Of a DNA stretch of 64,000 bases, positions 29,751-38,286 are shown one piece after another (position 1 is the stretch's first letter; each line of letters starts with the position of its first letter). This stretch comes from Pseudomonadota bacterium. GTDB taxonomy: Bacteria > Pseudomonadota > Alphaproteobacteria > Rhodospirillales > Magnetospirillaceae. A program made the translations under genes and the position numbers. The notes under the pieces were generated by a model. That model made no database searches and was not told where the DNA came from. It saw only the letters and a list, made by a program, of their open reading frames with translations. The DNA is taken from NCBI GenBank assembly GCA_021847015.1, contig JAJZVW010000008.1, forward strand, positions 52,198 to 116,197, given 5' to 3'.

Positions 29751-30545
29751 TCATGCTTGCGGCTTGCGGGCCTCGATCAGGGCGGAGACGACGTAATCCT
29801 CGACGCCCCGGCCGGGCGCCCAGTCGCCGATGAGGTCACGGCTTTCCGGCTTGGCCTCGACGCGCACGTGTTGGAACCCGGCCGTCGCCAGCCAGTGCTC
29901 GATATCGGTCTTCGTCGCCGCTCCGGCGACGCAGCCGCAGAGCAACCCGGCATCCTCGGCCAGGGCGGGAGGCATGGGGGCGAAGCGGATCACGTCGGAG
30001 ACGGCCAGCCGCCCGCCCGGTTTCAGGACCCGGAAGGCCTCGCGGAAGACCTGTGGCTTGTCCGGCGAAAGGTTGATGACGCAATTCGAGATGACGACGT
30101 CGGCAGTGTTGTCGGCGATGGGGAGGTGCTCGATCTCGCCCAGGCGGAATTCGACGTTTGCCGCGCCGACGCGGCGGGCGTTCTCGCGCGCCTTTGCCAG
30201 CATCTCGTGGGTCATGTCCACGCCGATCACGCGTCCGGCGGGACCGACCTGGCGCGCCGCCAGAAAGCAATCGAAACCCGCGCCGCTGCCGAGATCCACC
30301 ACCACCTCGCCGGGCCGCAACGCGGCCAGGGCTTGGGGATTTCCGCAACCCAGCCCAAGATTGGACCCTTCGGGAGCCTGGGAGAGATCGTCGGCGGAAT
30401 ACCCCATCCGCCGCGACATGTCGCCGGCCGAGGGTGGGGATTGCCGGGCGCAGCAGGTTGAAGCGGGGGAGCAGCCCCCGCCGTCGCGGGCGGCGATGGC
30501 TCCATAGGTCTTGCGGACCAGATCCTTCGTGTCTTCCGGATTCAC
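29751..30545 (-). CDS. arsM: Arsenite S-adenosylmethionine methyltransferase
   Basis: A 264-residue enzyme that methylates As(III) using SAM. The arrangement fits ArsM: an N-terminal Cys-rich part (GGGCSPASTCCARQ), YSADDLSQAPEGSNLGLGCGNPQALAAL, SAM motif VVDLGSGAGFDCFLAARQVG, and a late Cys pair in LLCGCVAGAATKTDIEHWL. The spaced cysteines are the arsenic-binding residues of the family. No arsR, arsC or pump gene is adjacent, so it appears as an orphan. Convergent with the OmpA gene through a shared terminator. Confidence 0.93.
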   Translation of the reverse strand: MNPEDTKDLVRKTYGAIAARDGGGCSPASTCCARQSPPSAGDMSRRMGYSADDLSQAPEGSNLGLGCGNPQALAALRPGEVVVDLGSGAGFDCFLAARQVGPAGRVIGVDMTHEMLAKARENARRVGAANVEFRLGEIEHLPIADNTADVVISNCVINLSPDKPQVFREAFRVLKPGGRLAVSDVIRFAPMPPALAEDAGLLCGCVAGAATKTDIEHWLATAGFQHVRVEAKPESRDLIGDWAPGRGVEDYVVSALIEARKPQA

Positions 30546-30576
30546 CTCGTTCTCCTGCGTGGGAGCGGCATCATTC

Positions 30577-31107
30577 TCAGTTTTCCACCGTAGCCCTGCG
30601 GGCGGCTTTTTTCACGGCCTTCCTGGAGGATGAGGCTCCTTGGCGCCGCGCCGCACACGCTTGCGCGCCATAGGGGGTGCCGACGGTTTCCGCCGCATAG
30701 CCGGGAAGCTGGGCGGAGGACAGGGCGGCGATGCGCTCCATGACCGCGTGCTCCCTTTCACAGTAATCCCCGGCTGTCTGGCTGCGTATCTGCATGTCGT
30801 TGGACATGCCGGTCAGGTAGCGGTCCAGATAGGCGCCGCCCTTGCCTTGGCGCACGAACATCGCGCGCAGTTCCTTGGCGTTTCGCGCCAATCCCGGACC
30901 GGCCTTGCGCAGGTAGTCGGCGTAATGCCCGCGGTAATCGTAGGCGCCACCGCCGCATTTGAGCGTGGCGACCATCAGCTCGATCTGCAATTGCCGGTAC
31001 TGCATGCTTCCGATTTCGGCCGGCGTATTGCATGCCGACTTGGCCATGACGGGTGCCGAGGGGAACAGGAACAGGGCGGCGATTGCGGCGGAGAAACGGC
31101 GGCTCAC
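30577..31107 (-). CDS. Secreted protein of unknown function
   Basis: A 176-residue exported protein (signal peptide FSAAIAALFLFPSAPVMAKS). The mature part is helical with four Cys (SACNTP, LKCGGGAYDY, GDYCERE, QACAARR) that may pair, and has a very basic Lys/Arg/Ala tail. It lies 31 bp upstream of arsM on the same strand. Not recognised; the resemblance to any named family is not clear. Confidence 0.65.
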   Translation of the reverse strand: MSRRFSAAIAALFLFPSAPVMAKSACNTPAEIGSMQYRQLQIELMVATLKCGGGAYDYRGHYADYLRKAGPGLARNAKELRAMFVRQGKGGAYLDRYLTGMSNDMQIRSQTAGDYCEREHAVMERIAALSSAQLPGYAAETVGTPYGAQACAARRQGASSSRKAVKKAARRATVEN

Positions 31108-31351
31108 GATGGTCCTCGCATGGGCGTGGGTGAGGGGAGCGTCAGTTTGGCCATGACACCTCTAAAGATCAATTAGCCGGCTCGCCGCTGTCCAGGGGAG
31201 CGGTCTACCCCTGTTTCGCAGCGCGCCCCGCCGTTGGGTGCGCATCCCGATGAAGGCCTACGCGACAGGCAAGTGCGGGGGCATATGTCGGTCGGAATCA
31301 CCCATCACGTTCGTCAGTGCTTGGGACAGCGTCCTCGTCATGGGGAAGCCG

Positions 31352-32809
31352 ATGCGGTACATCGATTTCGATCGGACGCGACGCCATCCGACCTGGGCCG
31401 AGATTCTGGGGCATACCCGGCCAGCGGGGAAACTTTCGCCGCCCGCGCCGAATTTGCCGATGCTGGGGCGGAGCATGGCGATGGCCGGGCGGATCGCCGA
31501 CGGCTTGGGTGTGGCCATCGCCGGCATCCTGGCCCCCGTGGCGGGTGCCCCGCATGTGGACCCCCTCGTCATCCTGGCGACCGCCTTGCTGACGGTCCAT
31601 GTGCTGGCGGCGGCCGGGCTCCTTCTTGACGACGCTTCCGCCCGCTGTCGGCGGTCGGCGGCCGGCTCCGCCATTCTCGCAGGGGTCGCGGTCGCCGTCG
31701 GCGGCTCCCTGCTGCCGTTGATGACGGGCGAGGTCTCGCCGATCCCTGTGGCCTGGAGCGGCATGACCGTGGCGCTGCTGGCGGTGTCCCAAGGGATTTG
31801 GGGACAAGCCTCGGCCGTTCTGGCCCGTTCCAGCCGGAAGGCCCGGCGGGTGCTGGTGGTGGGCGACCGCGACCGCGCCCTGGACGTTCTGGCCACTATC
31901 GCCGGCGCGGAACAGCGTTGGGCGTTCCCCGTGGGCGTGCTGCTCGACCGCGACGCACCGCAGCGCCCCACGCTGGGCGGCTTCATCTCCGCGCTGGAGG
32001 ACGCCGAGAGCGTGGTGCGCCAGGAGATGGTGGACGGCATCGTCGTCGCGATTCCCTGGTCCGACCCCCAACGCCTTACGGCGTGCCTGCAAAAGCTCAA
32101 GCCCCTGGCTGTCGACGTTCATCTGTTCCCGGAGGACGCCGAACTGTTTGTCGCTGCCGGCACCAGCGTCATGGCCGGTGTGCCGATGGTGACCTTGCGG
32201 ACCAAGCCGCTTGCCGAGGCGGCCGCCCTCGTCAAGGCGGTGGAGGACCGCATCCTCGGCACCCTGCTGCTGCTGCTGGCATTGCCGGTGATGGCCGTGG
32301 TGGCGATGGCCATCAAGCTGGACTCGCCCGGTCCCGTTCTTTTCCGCCAGAAGCGCTACGGCTACGACAACCAGCCGTTCACCTGCTTCAAGTTCCGCAG
32401 CATGGCTGTCCGGACCGAGGAGGCGGACGTCAAGCAGGCCTCGCGCAATGACCCCCGGGTGACCAGGGTCGGGCGCTTCATCCGCCGCACCAGCCTGGAC
32501 GAGCTGCCACAATTGCTCAACGTGATCGGCGGCACGATGTCGCTGGTCGGTCCGCGGCCGCACGCGATGTCCCATCACCACCTTTACGAGAAGGTGGTGG
32601 ACGATTACCGCTGCCGCCACCGCATGAAGCCCGGGATTACCGGATGGGCGCAGGTCAACGGCTTCCGCGGCGAGACCGCGACCGTCGAGGCCATGCGCAA
32701 GCGGGTGGTCCACGATCTCTGGTACATCGATCACTGGAGCCTGTCGCTCGACCTCATCATCCTCGCCCGGACGCCGTTCGCCTGCGTGAAGGGCACCAAT
32801 GCCTATTGA
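31352..32809 (+). CDS. Polyprenyl-phosphate sugar-1-phosphate transferase (exopolysaccharide priming, WcaJ-like)
   Basis: About 485 residues. An N-terminal set of membrane helices and a Rossmann-like CoA-binding-type region (RRVLVVGDRDRALDVLATI) precede the C-terminal bacterial sugar transferase domain: GPVLFRQKRYGYDNQPFTCF, KFRSM, RVTRVGRFIRRTSLDELPQL, GTMSLVGPRPHAM and KPGITGWAQVNGFRGE. It transfers the first sugar-1-phosphate to undecaprenyl phosphate at the inner membrane. Start choice 31352 follows GGGGAAG; ATG 31340 and a start at 31238 are possible. First gene of the exopolysaccharide locus. Confidence 0.93.
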   Translation: MRYIDFDRTRRHPTWAEILGHTRPAGKLSPPAPNLPMLGRSMAMAGRIADGLGVAIAGILAPVAGAPHVDPLVILATALLTVHVLAAAGLLLDDASARCRRSAAGSAILAGVAVAVGGSLLPLMTGEVSPIPVAWSGMTVALLAVSQGIWGQASAVLARSSRKARRVLVVGDRDRALDVLATIAGAEQRWAFPVGVLLDRDAPQRPTLGGFISALEDAESVVRQEMVDGIVVAIPWSDPQRLTACLQKLKPLAVDVHLFPEDAELFVAAGTSVMAGVPMVTLRTKPLAEAAALVKAVEDRILGTLLLLLALPVMAVVAMAIKLDSPGPVLFRQKRYGYDNQPFTCFKFRSMAVRTEEADVKQASRNDPRVTRVGRFIRRTSLDELPQLLNVIGGTMSLVGPRPHAMSHHHLYEKVVDDYRCRHRMKPGITGWAQVNGFRGETATVEAMRKRVVHDLWYIDHWSLSLDLIILARTPFACVKGTNAY

Positions 32810-32830
32810 TGCGCAGGGAGGAAACGCGAG

Positions 32831-34132
32831 ATGAGCGCGCGCGCCATGGTCCAAGCCGTGTTCCGGCACAAGGCCAAGATGCTGACGGTCGTCGCCGCCG
32901 CTTTGGGGTGCGGTGGGGCCTGGGTGGCGACCCACCCGCCTGTCTACCGGGCTCGGGCCACGCTCATGGTCGAGGGGCGCGGGGACCAGGCGTCGGAGGC
33001 CGCCATCGCCCTGCTGCGGAGCGGCGATGTCCAGAACGCGGCGGTTGCCCGCCTCGGTTCCCACCTTTTTCCCGGGCAGGCTCCGCGGGACCGGGCGGAA
33101 GCGTTCGCCCGCAGCCTTGAGGTCGTTTCCGCCGGTCCCGGCCTGGTCACCCTTTCCCTCGATGCCCGCGACGGGCGCGCTGCCGCCGAGGCGCTTTCCG
33201 TCCTGATCGAACGGGCGCGAACACGCAACGACGAAGTCTTTTCCGCTACCGGCGATACCAGCCGCCACGCCCTCGAAGAACAGGCGGCTGCCGCTCACGG
33301 CAAGCTGGCAACCTATCGCAGTACCGCAGGCGTCTTCGATCTCAAGGCCGAGCGCGGCGCGTTGCTGGCGCATCGGTCGGATCTTGAAGGGCAGGAGACG
33401 ACCGCGGAAGCGGCGGTGGCGGCGCTTACCGATAAGCTTGCGACGTTGCGCCGTCAACTGGCGGAAACGCCCGCCACCATCCAGCTCGACAGCGAGAGCG
33501 AGCGCTCGCATGTGCTGGAGGAAGCCCGTTCCAAGCTGTTCGAAGTTCAAACCAAGGAGCAGGAGCTGCTCGGGAAATACCTCCCTTCAAGTCCGTTCGT
33601 GCAGTCGGTCAGGGAGGAAAAGGAACAGATCGAGCGGATGATCGCCCACTACGACGCCCCCGTGGAATCGCGGGTCGAGAATGGCGCCAACCCAATTTAT
33701 CAGACGCTGCAACGAGAACGTCTCCAGTCGGAATCGGAATTGGCGTCGGCCGGCGCCAAGGCCAAGGCGATCACTGGCCAGATTGACGAGATCGACCGGC
33801 GTCTGAGCAGTTTTGCGGCCAACGAAAAGGACCTCGCGCTTCTGCAGCAATCGGTGGCCGACGTCGACGCCAAGCTCGCCGCGTCCCGCGCCGGCACTTC
33901 CGGCCGTACCCCTGTCACGGGCATAGCGGTCATTGAAGCGCCTCAGGCCGGCGCGCGGCCGGTGGGGCCGCGGCCGCCGGTGATATGGGGGCTCTCGTTT
34001 GCGGGGGGGATCGCCGCAGCCTTGGCGGTCGCCGCCCTCGCCCAACGCCTTTCCACCCGGTTCGCGACACCGGCCGACATCGAAGGCCGTCTCGGCCTGC
34101 CCGTCCTCACCTCCATTCCACGCGAGGGCTGA
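32831..34132 (+). CDS. Wzz/GumC-like polysaccharide chain-length protein
   Basis: A 433-residue inner-membrane protein with helices near both ends (MLTVVAAALGCGGAWVA and PPVIWGLSFAGGIAAALAVAAL) and a long coiled-coil periplasmic part rich in Glu/Lys/Gln (about residues 150-360), with the Pro-rich segment before the last helix typical of polysaccharide co-polymerases. It lacks a fused kinase domain. GGGAGG lies before the ATG. It is followed after 3 bp by the ATPase gene, so the four EPS genes on the plus strand form one operon. Confidence 0.88.
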   Translation: MSARAMVQAVFRHKAKMLTVVAAALGCGGAWVATHPPVYRARATLMVEGRGDQASEAAIALLRSGDVQNAAVARLGSHLFPGQAPRDRAEAFARSLEVVSAGPGLVTLSLDARDGRAAAEALSVLIERARTRNDEVFSATGDTSRHALEEQAAAAHGKLATYRSTAGVFDLKAERGALLAHRSDLEGQETTAEAAVAALTDKLATLRRQLAETPATIQLDSESERSHVLEEARSKLFEVQTKEQELLGKYLPSSPFVQSVREEKEQIERMIAHYDAPVESRVENGANPIYQTLQRERLQSESELASAGAKAKAITGQIDEIDRRLSSFAANEKDLALLQQSVADVDAKLAASRAGTSGRTPVTGIAVIEAPQAGARPVGPRPPVIWGLSFAGGIAAALAVAALAQRLSTRFATPADIEGRLGLPVLTSIPREG

Positions 34133-34135
34133 GCC

Positions 34136-35650
34136 ATGTATCAGGAATTCTTCCGCTTCTCGGCCGAACCGTTCCGTATCACGCCGGATCCCGGCTTCCT
34201 CTACCTGACCGATCAGCACAAGGAGGCGCTGGCGTCGATCATCTACGGCATCGCCAAGAGAAAAGGGTTCGTGTGCATAACCGGCGAAGTCGGAGTCGGC
34301 AAGACGACTATTCTGCGCTCCTATCTCGACAGCGCCGACGAGCCGGGGCTTCGCTTCGTCTACGTGTTCAATCCCAACGTTTCCTTCGTGGCGTTGCTTC
34401 GGCACATCTTCAAGGAGATCGGTCTGGAGTGTCCAGCCGAGGACATCGCCGGGATGGTGGAGACGATGCGGGCGAGCCTGGTCGAGCGCCACGCCAGGCA
34501 CGAGACCCTGGTGTTGTTGATCGACGAGGCCCAGAACATGCCGATCGGGACGCTGGAATCCCTTCGCATGCTCTCCAATCTGGAGACATCGACGGAAAAA
34601 CTGGTCCAGATCGTCCTGGTCGGCCAGCCCGAGTTGGAACATCTGCTGGCCGAACGCCAACTCCGGCAATTGGAATCGCGCATCGCCATCCGTACCCGGC
34701 TGGGGCCGTTGTCCTCGGCCGAGTCGACGGCCTATATCCGCCATCGCCTCAAATGCGTCGCCCTCGACGACAAGCCCGCCTTCACCGAGGGGGCGATTCG
34801 CCTGATCGCGCGGCGCGCCCAAGGGATACCGCGGCGGATCAACGTCCTGTGCGATACCGCGCTGATGACGGCGTTCGGACGCAAGGCGCGGCCGGTGAGC
34901 ACGGCGATCATCCGAGAGGTCCTGCGCGATCTGCGGGCCGACAGCCTGCGCGGGTCGGGCTTGCGTGCCGATCTGGTCTCGCGCGTGCCATGGCGTGCCG
35001 CGGCGGCCTTGGGGGGCGTCGTGGCGGCGGGTGCGGTGGCGGCCACGGTGATGGTCGTGCATCAGCCCGCAATCCATCCATTCGCGGCCAGCATGCCCGC
35101 GGCGGACGAACAGGTCGCGCCCGCGTCCGCAGCGACCAGGGCCCACCCCATCGCTCCCAAGGAGCCGTCACCGCAGGCTTCGGCGCCTTCGGCCGCACCT
35201 CGGCAAACATCCGGGCCGGCGACCGAGGTTCCGGCGGCGCACGCGCAACCGCAACCGCTGCCGACGGCACCGGCGGCCCCTCTCCCGCTCACCCCGCCGT
35301 CACCGCAAAAGCCCGGCCTGGCCCGGTCGATGGAGGTGGCCGCCCCGGCTCCGGCCCCGGCTGCGCCGGCCGCCACCCCACCGGAGCCTCCGCTGATTCC
35401 GGCCTTCAGCGCAACGCCGGTTCCGGCGGAGGACGGGTTGGACGTGGTCCGCATCGCCGCGCCCGGCGATACGCTCGCCGGGTTGACGGCGGAAATTTAC
35501 GGCAAGGCGGACAAGGAGCACCTCGACTGGGTGAAGGCGCACAACCCCGAGATCATCGACGTCGACCGCATCCAAGTCGGCCAGGTGATCGCGTTCCCCG
35601 CGCTCCCCGGCCGGCCCAGCCCGAAGACTTTGCCGCGAGGCGTGCCATGA
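34136..35650 (+). CDS. ExeA-like AAA ATPase with transmembrane helix and C-terminal LysM-like domain
   Basis: A 504-residue protein. Residues 1-270 are an ExeA/GspA-type AAA ATPase: EPFRITPDPGFLYLTDQHKE, Walker A GEVGVGKTT (about 50-58), Walker B VLLIDEAQN (about 126-134), and the sensor region LVGQPELEHLL with RRINVLCDTALM. A helix at about 287-308 is followed by 120 residues rich in Pro/Ala, then a LysM-like end (APGDTLAGLTAEIYGKADKE...IQVGQVIAFP). Such ATPases accompany exosortase-type exopolysaccharide loci. It probably couples cytoplasmic ATP use to envelope assembly. Its stop overlaps the next gene by four bases. Confidence 0.87.
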   Translation: MYQEFFRFSAEPFRITPDPGFLYLTDQHKEALASIIYGIAKRKGFVCITGEVGVGKTTILRSYLDSADEPGLRFVYVFNPNVSFVALLRHIFKEIGLECPAEDIAGMVETMRASLVERHARHETLVLLIDEAQNMPIGTLESLRMLSNLETSTEKLVQIVLVGQPELEHLLAERQLRQLESRIAIRTRLGPLSSAESTAYIRHRLKCVALDDKPAFTEGAIRLIARRAQGIPRRINVLCDTALMTAFGRKARPVSTAIIREVLRDLRADSLRGSGLRADLVSRVPWRAAAALGGVVAAGAVAATVMVVHQPAIHPFAASMPAADEQVAPASAATRAHPIAPKEPSPQASAPSAAPRQTSGPATEVPAAHAQPQPLPTAPAAPLPLTPPSPQKPGLARSMEVAAPAPAPAAPAATPPEPPLIPAFSATPVPAEDGLDVVRIAAPGDTLAGLTAEIYGKADKEHLDWVKAHNPEIIDVDRIQVGQVIAFPALPGRPSPKTLPRGVP

Positions 35651-36279
35651 GCCGTTTCTATGCGGCGATCCAAAACGCCCGCGCCCTTGTGCCGGCCACG
35701 GGGAGGCTGCCGGCCGAGCCGCCGGGGTTGCCCGGGGCGGCGGATGCGTCCGACCTTCCGGTGCTGCGGCTTTGGCAGGCGGTGGAATCCCGTCTGCCCG
35801 GCCGCAGGCGCAAGGTGGTGCTGATCGCCGCCTGCGCGGACGGGGAGGCCGACTCCGGCATAGCCCTACGTCTCGCCCGCCTGGCGGGCAGGATCATGGG
35901 GGGTGGCGTGGTGGTCCTCAACAGCCGGCCCAACCCCTCCGGCGGCGACCATGGGCCCGTCGCGTTCGGCCCGTTGCCGGGCGGCAACGGCGACCTTCGC
36001 GCGCTCAACCCGGGGCTGCTGGCTTCGTATTGGCAATTGTTGCTGAGGGCCGCCGATTTGGTGATCCTCGATGCCCCGCCGGTGCTCGCGTCGCCGGTGT
36101 GCCTAGGGCTCGCGCCGACAGTGGACGGTGTGATTCTGCTGGTCGAGGCCGAGCGTACCCGCCAGGCGGTGGCGGAGGCGGCACGCGACGCATTGCAGGC
36201 ATGCGGCGCCAATCTGCTTGGAGTGGTGCTGAACAAGCGCAGGTTCGCCGTGCCGGCTGCGCTTTACAGGCGCCTTTGA
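35647..36279 (+). CDS. BY-kinase/CpsD-like protein lacking a Walker A motif
   Basis: A 210-residue protein with the fold signature of bacterial tyrosine autokinases: RKVVLIAACADGEADSG at residues 56-71 (where active kinases have GEGKST), a Walker B/A'-like LVILDAPPVLASP at 138-150, and the closing VDGVILLVEAER and LLGVVLNK strands. The P-loop lysine and the C-terminal tyrosine cluster are both missing, so ATP-dependent autophosphorylation is unlikely. Start ATG overlaps the ATPase stop (ATGA). Probably a structural or regulatory partner of the Wzz-like protein. Confidence 0.8.
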   Translation: MSRFYAAIQNARALVPATGRLPAEPPGLPGAADASDLPVLRLWQAVESRLPGRRRKVVLIAACADGEADSGIALRLARLAGRIMGGGVVVLNSRPNPSGGDHGPVAFGPLPGGNGDLRALNPGLLASYWQLLLRAADLVILDAPPVLASPVCLGLAPTVDGVILLVEAERTRQAVAEAARDALQACGANLLGVVLNKRRFAVPAALYRRL

Positions 36280-38172
36280 CTATGAGCGCGAATGGGCCAA
36301 TTCGGTCCTGGCCGGGGGCGAGCCCGCGAGGTGCTCCAGTCCCAGCGCTTCGCACCATTCCGCGAGGATCAGCAACGCCCACAGCGCCGTTGCATGACCA
36401 CCGGCGCGGCGATGTTCGCGGAGGAGGGCGTGCGCGCCGTTTCCCGAAAGCACGCCGCTGCGGAATACTCCGTACCGGCCGATAGCCCGTTCGAGAACGG
36501 CACCCAGAGGGTGGGCAATCCATTCGTCCATCGGCAGAGCCCCGTCCGCCGACGGCAGGTTGGCCAAGGCCGGGGCCAGCATATTGCCGGCCAAACGCCG
36601 CAGCAGGAGCCTGCGCGGCGCCGACGGCGCCCGCACATGTCCGGGGATGGCGAAGGCGTAACTGACGACGGTCTCGTCCAGGAACGGCAACTGGCACTGG
36701 ACGCCATGGGCGAGGGCGGCCGAATCGTTGATGGGGCACAATGATTCGGAACCCCGCCAAGCAAGGTCCGCCCAGCCCGCGGCGGCCAGGGGATCGTTGG
36801 CCAGCCAGCGCGGCAAGCCGGGGGATGTCAGGGCGGGCGGAGAGGGCAAGCGATCCGCCGCGGCCGGCCCCAGCAGGCTCCGCCATCGGGCCTCGGGCAA
36901 GGGCGCGAAATAGGCGAGGATGCTGGCGGGCGGGGGGGCGTCCCGGAACAGGCGGCGAAGAGGGCCGGGAAGCCAGCAGGCCGGGCGCCCCAGCCAGACC
37001 GACCGCCGCATGCGATCATACGCGGGGTGGCCGAGCAGGATTTCGTCGGCACCATCGGCGACCAGCAGGGCGGTCATCCCTTCGCGCGCGGCCGCGACGG
37101 CGGCCAGCCAGGTCAGCAATCCTCCGGGGTCGCTCGCCGGCTCGGCGAGACGTGCCGCCAGCAGCGGCGCCGCCTCCGCCGCCTCGCCGCCGCTCACGGC
37201 GACCTCCGCGAGGTCGCAATGCGCGGCTTCGGCCAGCGCCCGCGCATTGCGCGCGGCGGCGCCGTCGCGATCCTCGGCGGCGAGGACGGCCAGGGCCACG
37301 GCGCGCCGGCCCGCCAAACGCGACATGATCGCGGCGATCATCCCGCTTGCGGGCGAGGGATCGAGGCGAGCGCCGACTCCGCCGTCCCCCATCATCCGGT
37401 CGGCGACACTGCACTCCAGAAGAGTCCTGAGATCGTCGGTCTGGCGTTCCAGGGAAAGCGCGCGGATGGCCGAGGCACGGCGCTCTTCCGGGAGCGCGCT
37501 GCCCCAATTCCCGCGGAAGGGGGACAGCTTGCGCTCCGCCACCAGCATTTCGCCCGGCCCCAGCTTCGCGATCCCGGCTACCAGGGTTCGCGGCGCCGGC
37601 ACCCAGCCGAGGGAGAGGTGCTGGACCAGCCCCACGGGGTCGAGCTGGCGCGGCAGGCCCAACTCATCGAGGAGCGGCCGAATCGACGAGGCAAATCCGA
37701 GGCGGCCGCGGTGTTCGGCAAGATAAAGCGGCTTCCGGCCCAGGCGGTCGCGCGCCAGCACCAGACGGTCGCGCCGGTCGTCCCACAGCGCCAAGGCGAA
37801 CGCGCCGTGCAGATGGTTGAGGAACGCCAGATCCCATTGTTCATAGGCGTGCAGGGCCACCTCGGTGTCGGAGCCGGAGCGGAAGCGATGGCCAAGCAGT
37901 TCCAGAGAATGCCGCAAGGCGCGGTGATTGAGCACCTCTCCGTCCAGCACGAGCCAGACATCATGGGTTTCGTTGGCGAGCGGCAGCCCCGCCTCGGCGG
38001 AACCGTCGATCGCGGCGAGGCGGCGTGCCGCCAGGGCCACCCGTCCATCGGGGGAGCGGTAGCTCCCGTCGTCGTCCGGGCCACGCCACGCCATGGCCGC
38101 CGCCATCCGCTCCGCCGTTTCGGCCTCCACCTGCCCTTTGTCAAGAGTGAGAATGCCGGCGATGGCGCTCAT
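36280..38172 (-). CDS. Asparagine-synthetase-like amidotransferase with both active sites degenerate
   Basis: A 630-residue AsnB-family protein. The N-terminal glutaminase domain begins MSAIAGIL, with Ser where the nucleophile Cys should be, and has DGEVLNH in place of NGEIYNH. In the synthetase domain the pyrophosphate loop SGGxDS is replaced by DPSPAS at residues 271-276. Other structural motifs (GSDTEVALHAYEQWD, FALALWDDRRDRL, CQLPFLDETVV) persist over the full family length without frameshift. It probably lost catalysis but is maintained. It is placed in the exopolysaccharide locus, directly convergent (stop to stop, no gap) with the kinase-like gene. Confidence 0.88.
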   Translation of the reverse strand: MSAIAGILTLDKGQVEAETAERMAAAMAWRGPDDDGSYRSPDGRVALAARRLAAIDGSAEAGLPLANETHDVWLVLDGEVLNHRALRHSLELLGHRFRSGSDTEVALHAYEQWDLAFLNHLHGAFALALWDDRRDRLVLARDRLGRKPLYLAEHRGRLGFASSIRPLLDELGLPRQLDPVGLVQHLSLGWVPAPRTLVAGIAKLGPGEMLVAERKLSPFRGNWGSALPEERRASAIRALSLERQTDDLRTLLECSVADRMMGDGGVGARLDPSPASGMIAAIMSRLAGRRAVALAVLAAEDRDGAAARNARALAEAAHCDLAEVAVSGGEAAEAAPLLAARLAEPASDPGGLLTWLAAVAAAREGMTALLVADGADEILLGHPAYDRMRRSVWLGRPACWLPGPLRRLFRDAPPPASILAYFAPLPEARWRSLLGPAAADRLPSPPALTSPGLPRWLANDPLAAAGWADLAWRGSESLCPINDSAALAHGVQCQLPFLDETVVSYAFAIPGHVRAPSAPRRLLLRRLAGNMLAPALANLPSADGALPMDEWIAHPLGAVLERAIGRYGVFRSGVLSGNGAHALLREHRRAGGHATALWALLILAEWCEALGLEHLAGSPPARTELAHSRS

Positions 38173-38286
38173 GCGGGCGACCTGCTCAGAGTTTGTACAT
38201 CAATCGAACTTGTGACAGAACGCCCATTGAAAACATTGGCGTTTTTCCGTCGGAATCGAGCGGAACGGGTGTTCCTTCACAGACTC

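Noticed and set aside
31298..33550. A 750-codon open frame on the minus strand
   Set aside because: Antisense to the sugar transferase and Wzz-like genes, which carry clear motifs.
33985..36279. A 764-codon plus-strand frame covering the ATPase
   Set aside because: Only its last part, from 35647, is real (the kinase-like protein); the rest is an off-frame shadow of the ATPase gene.
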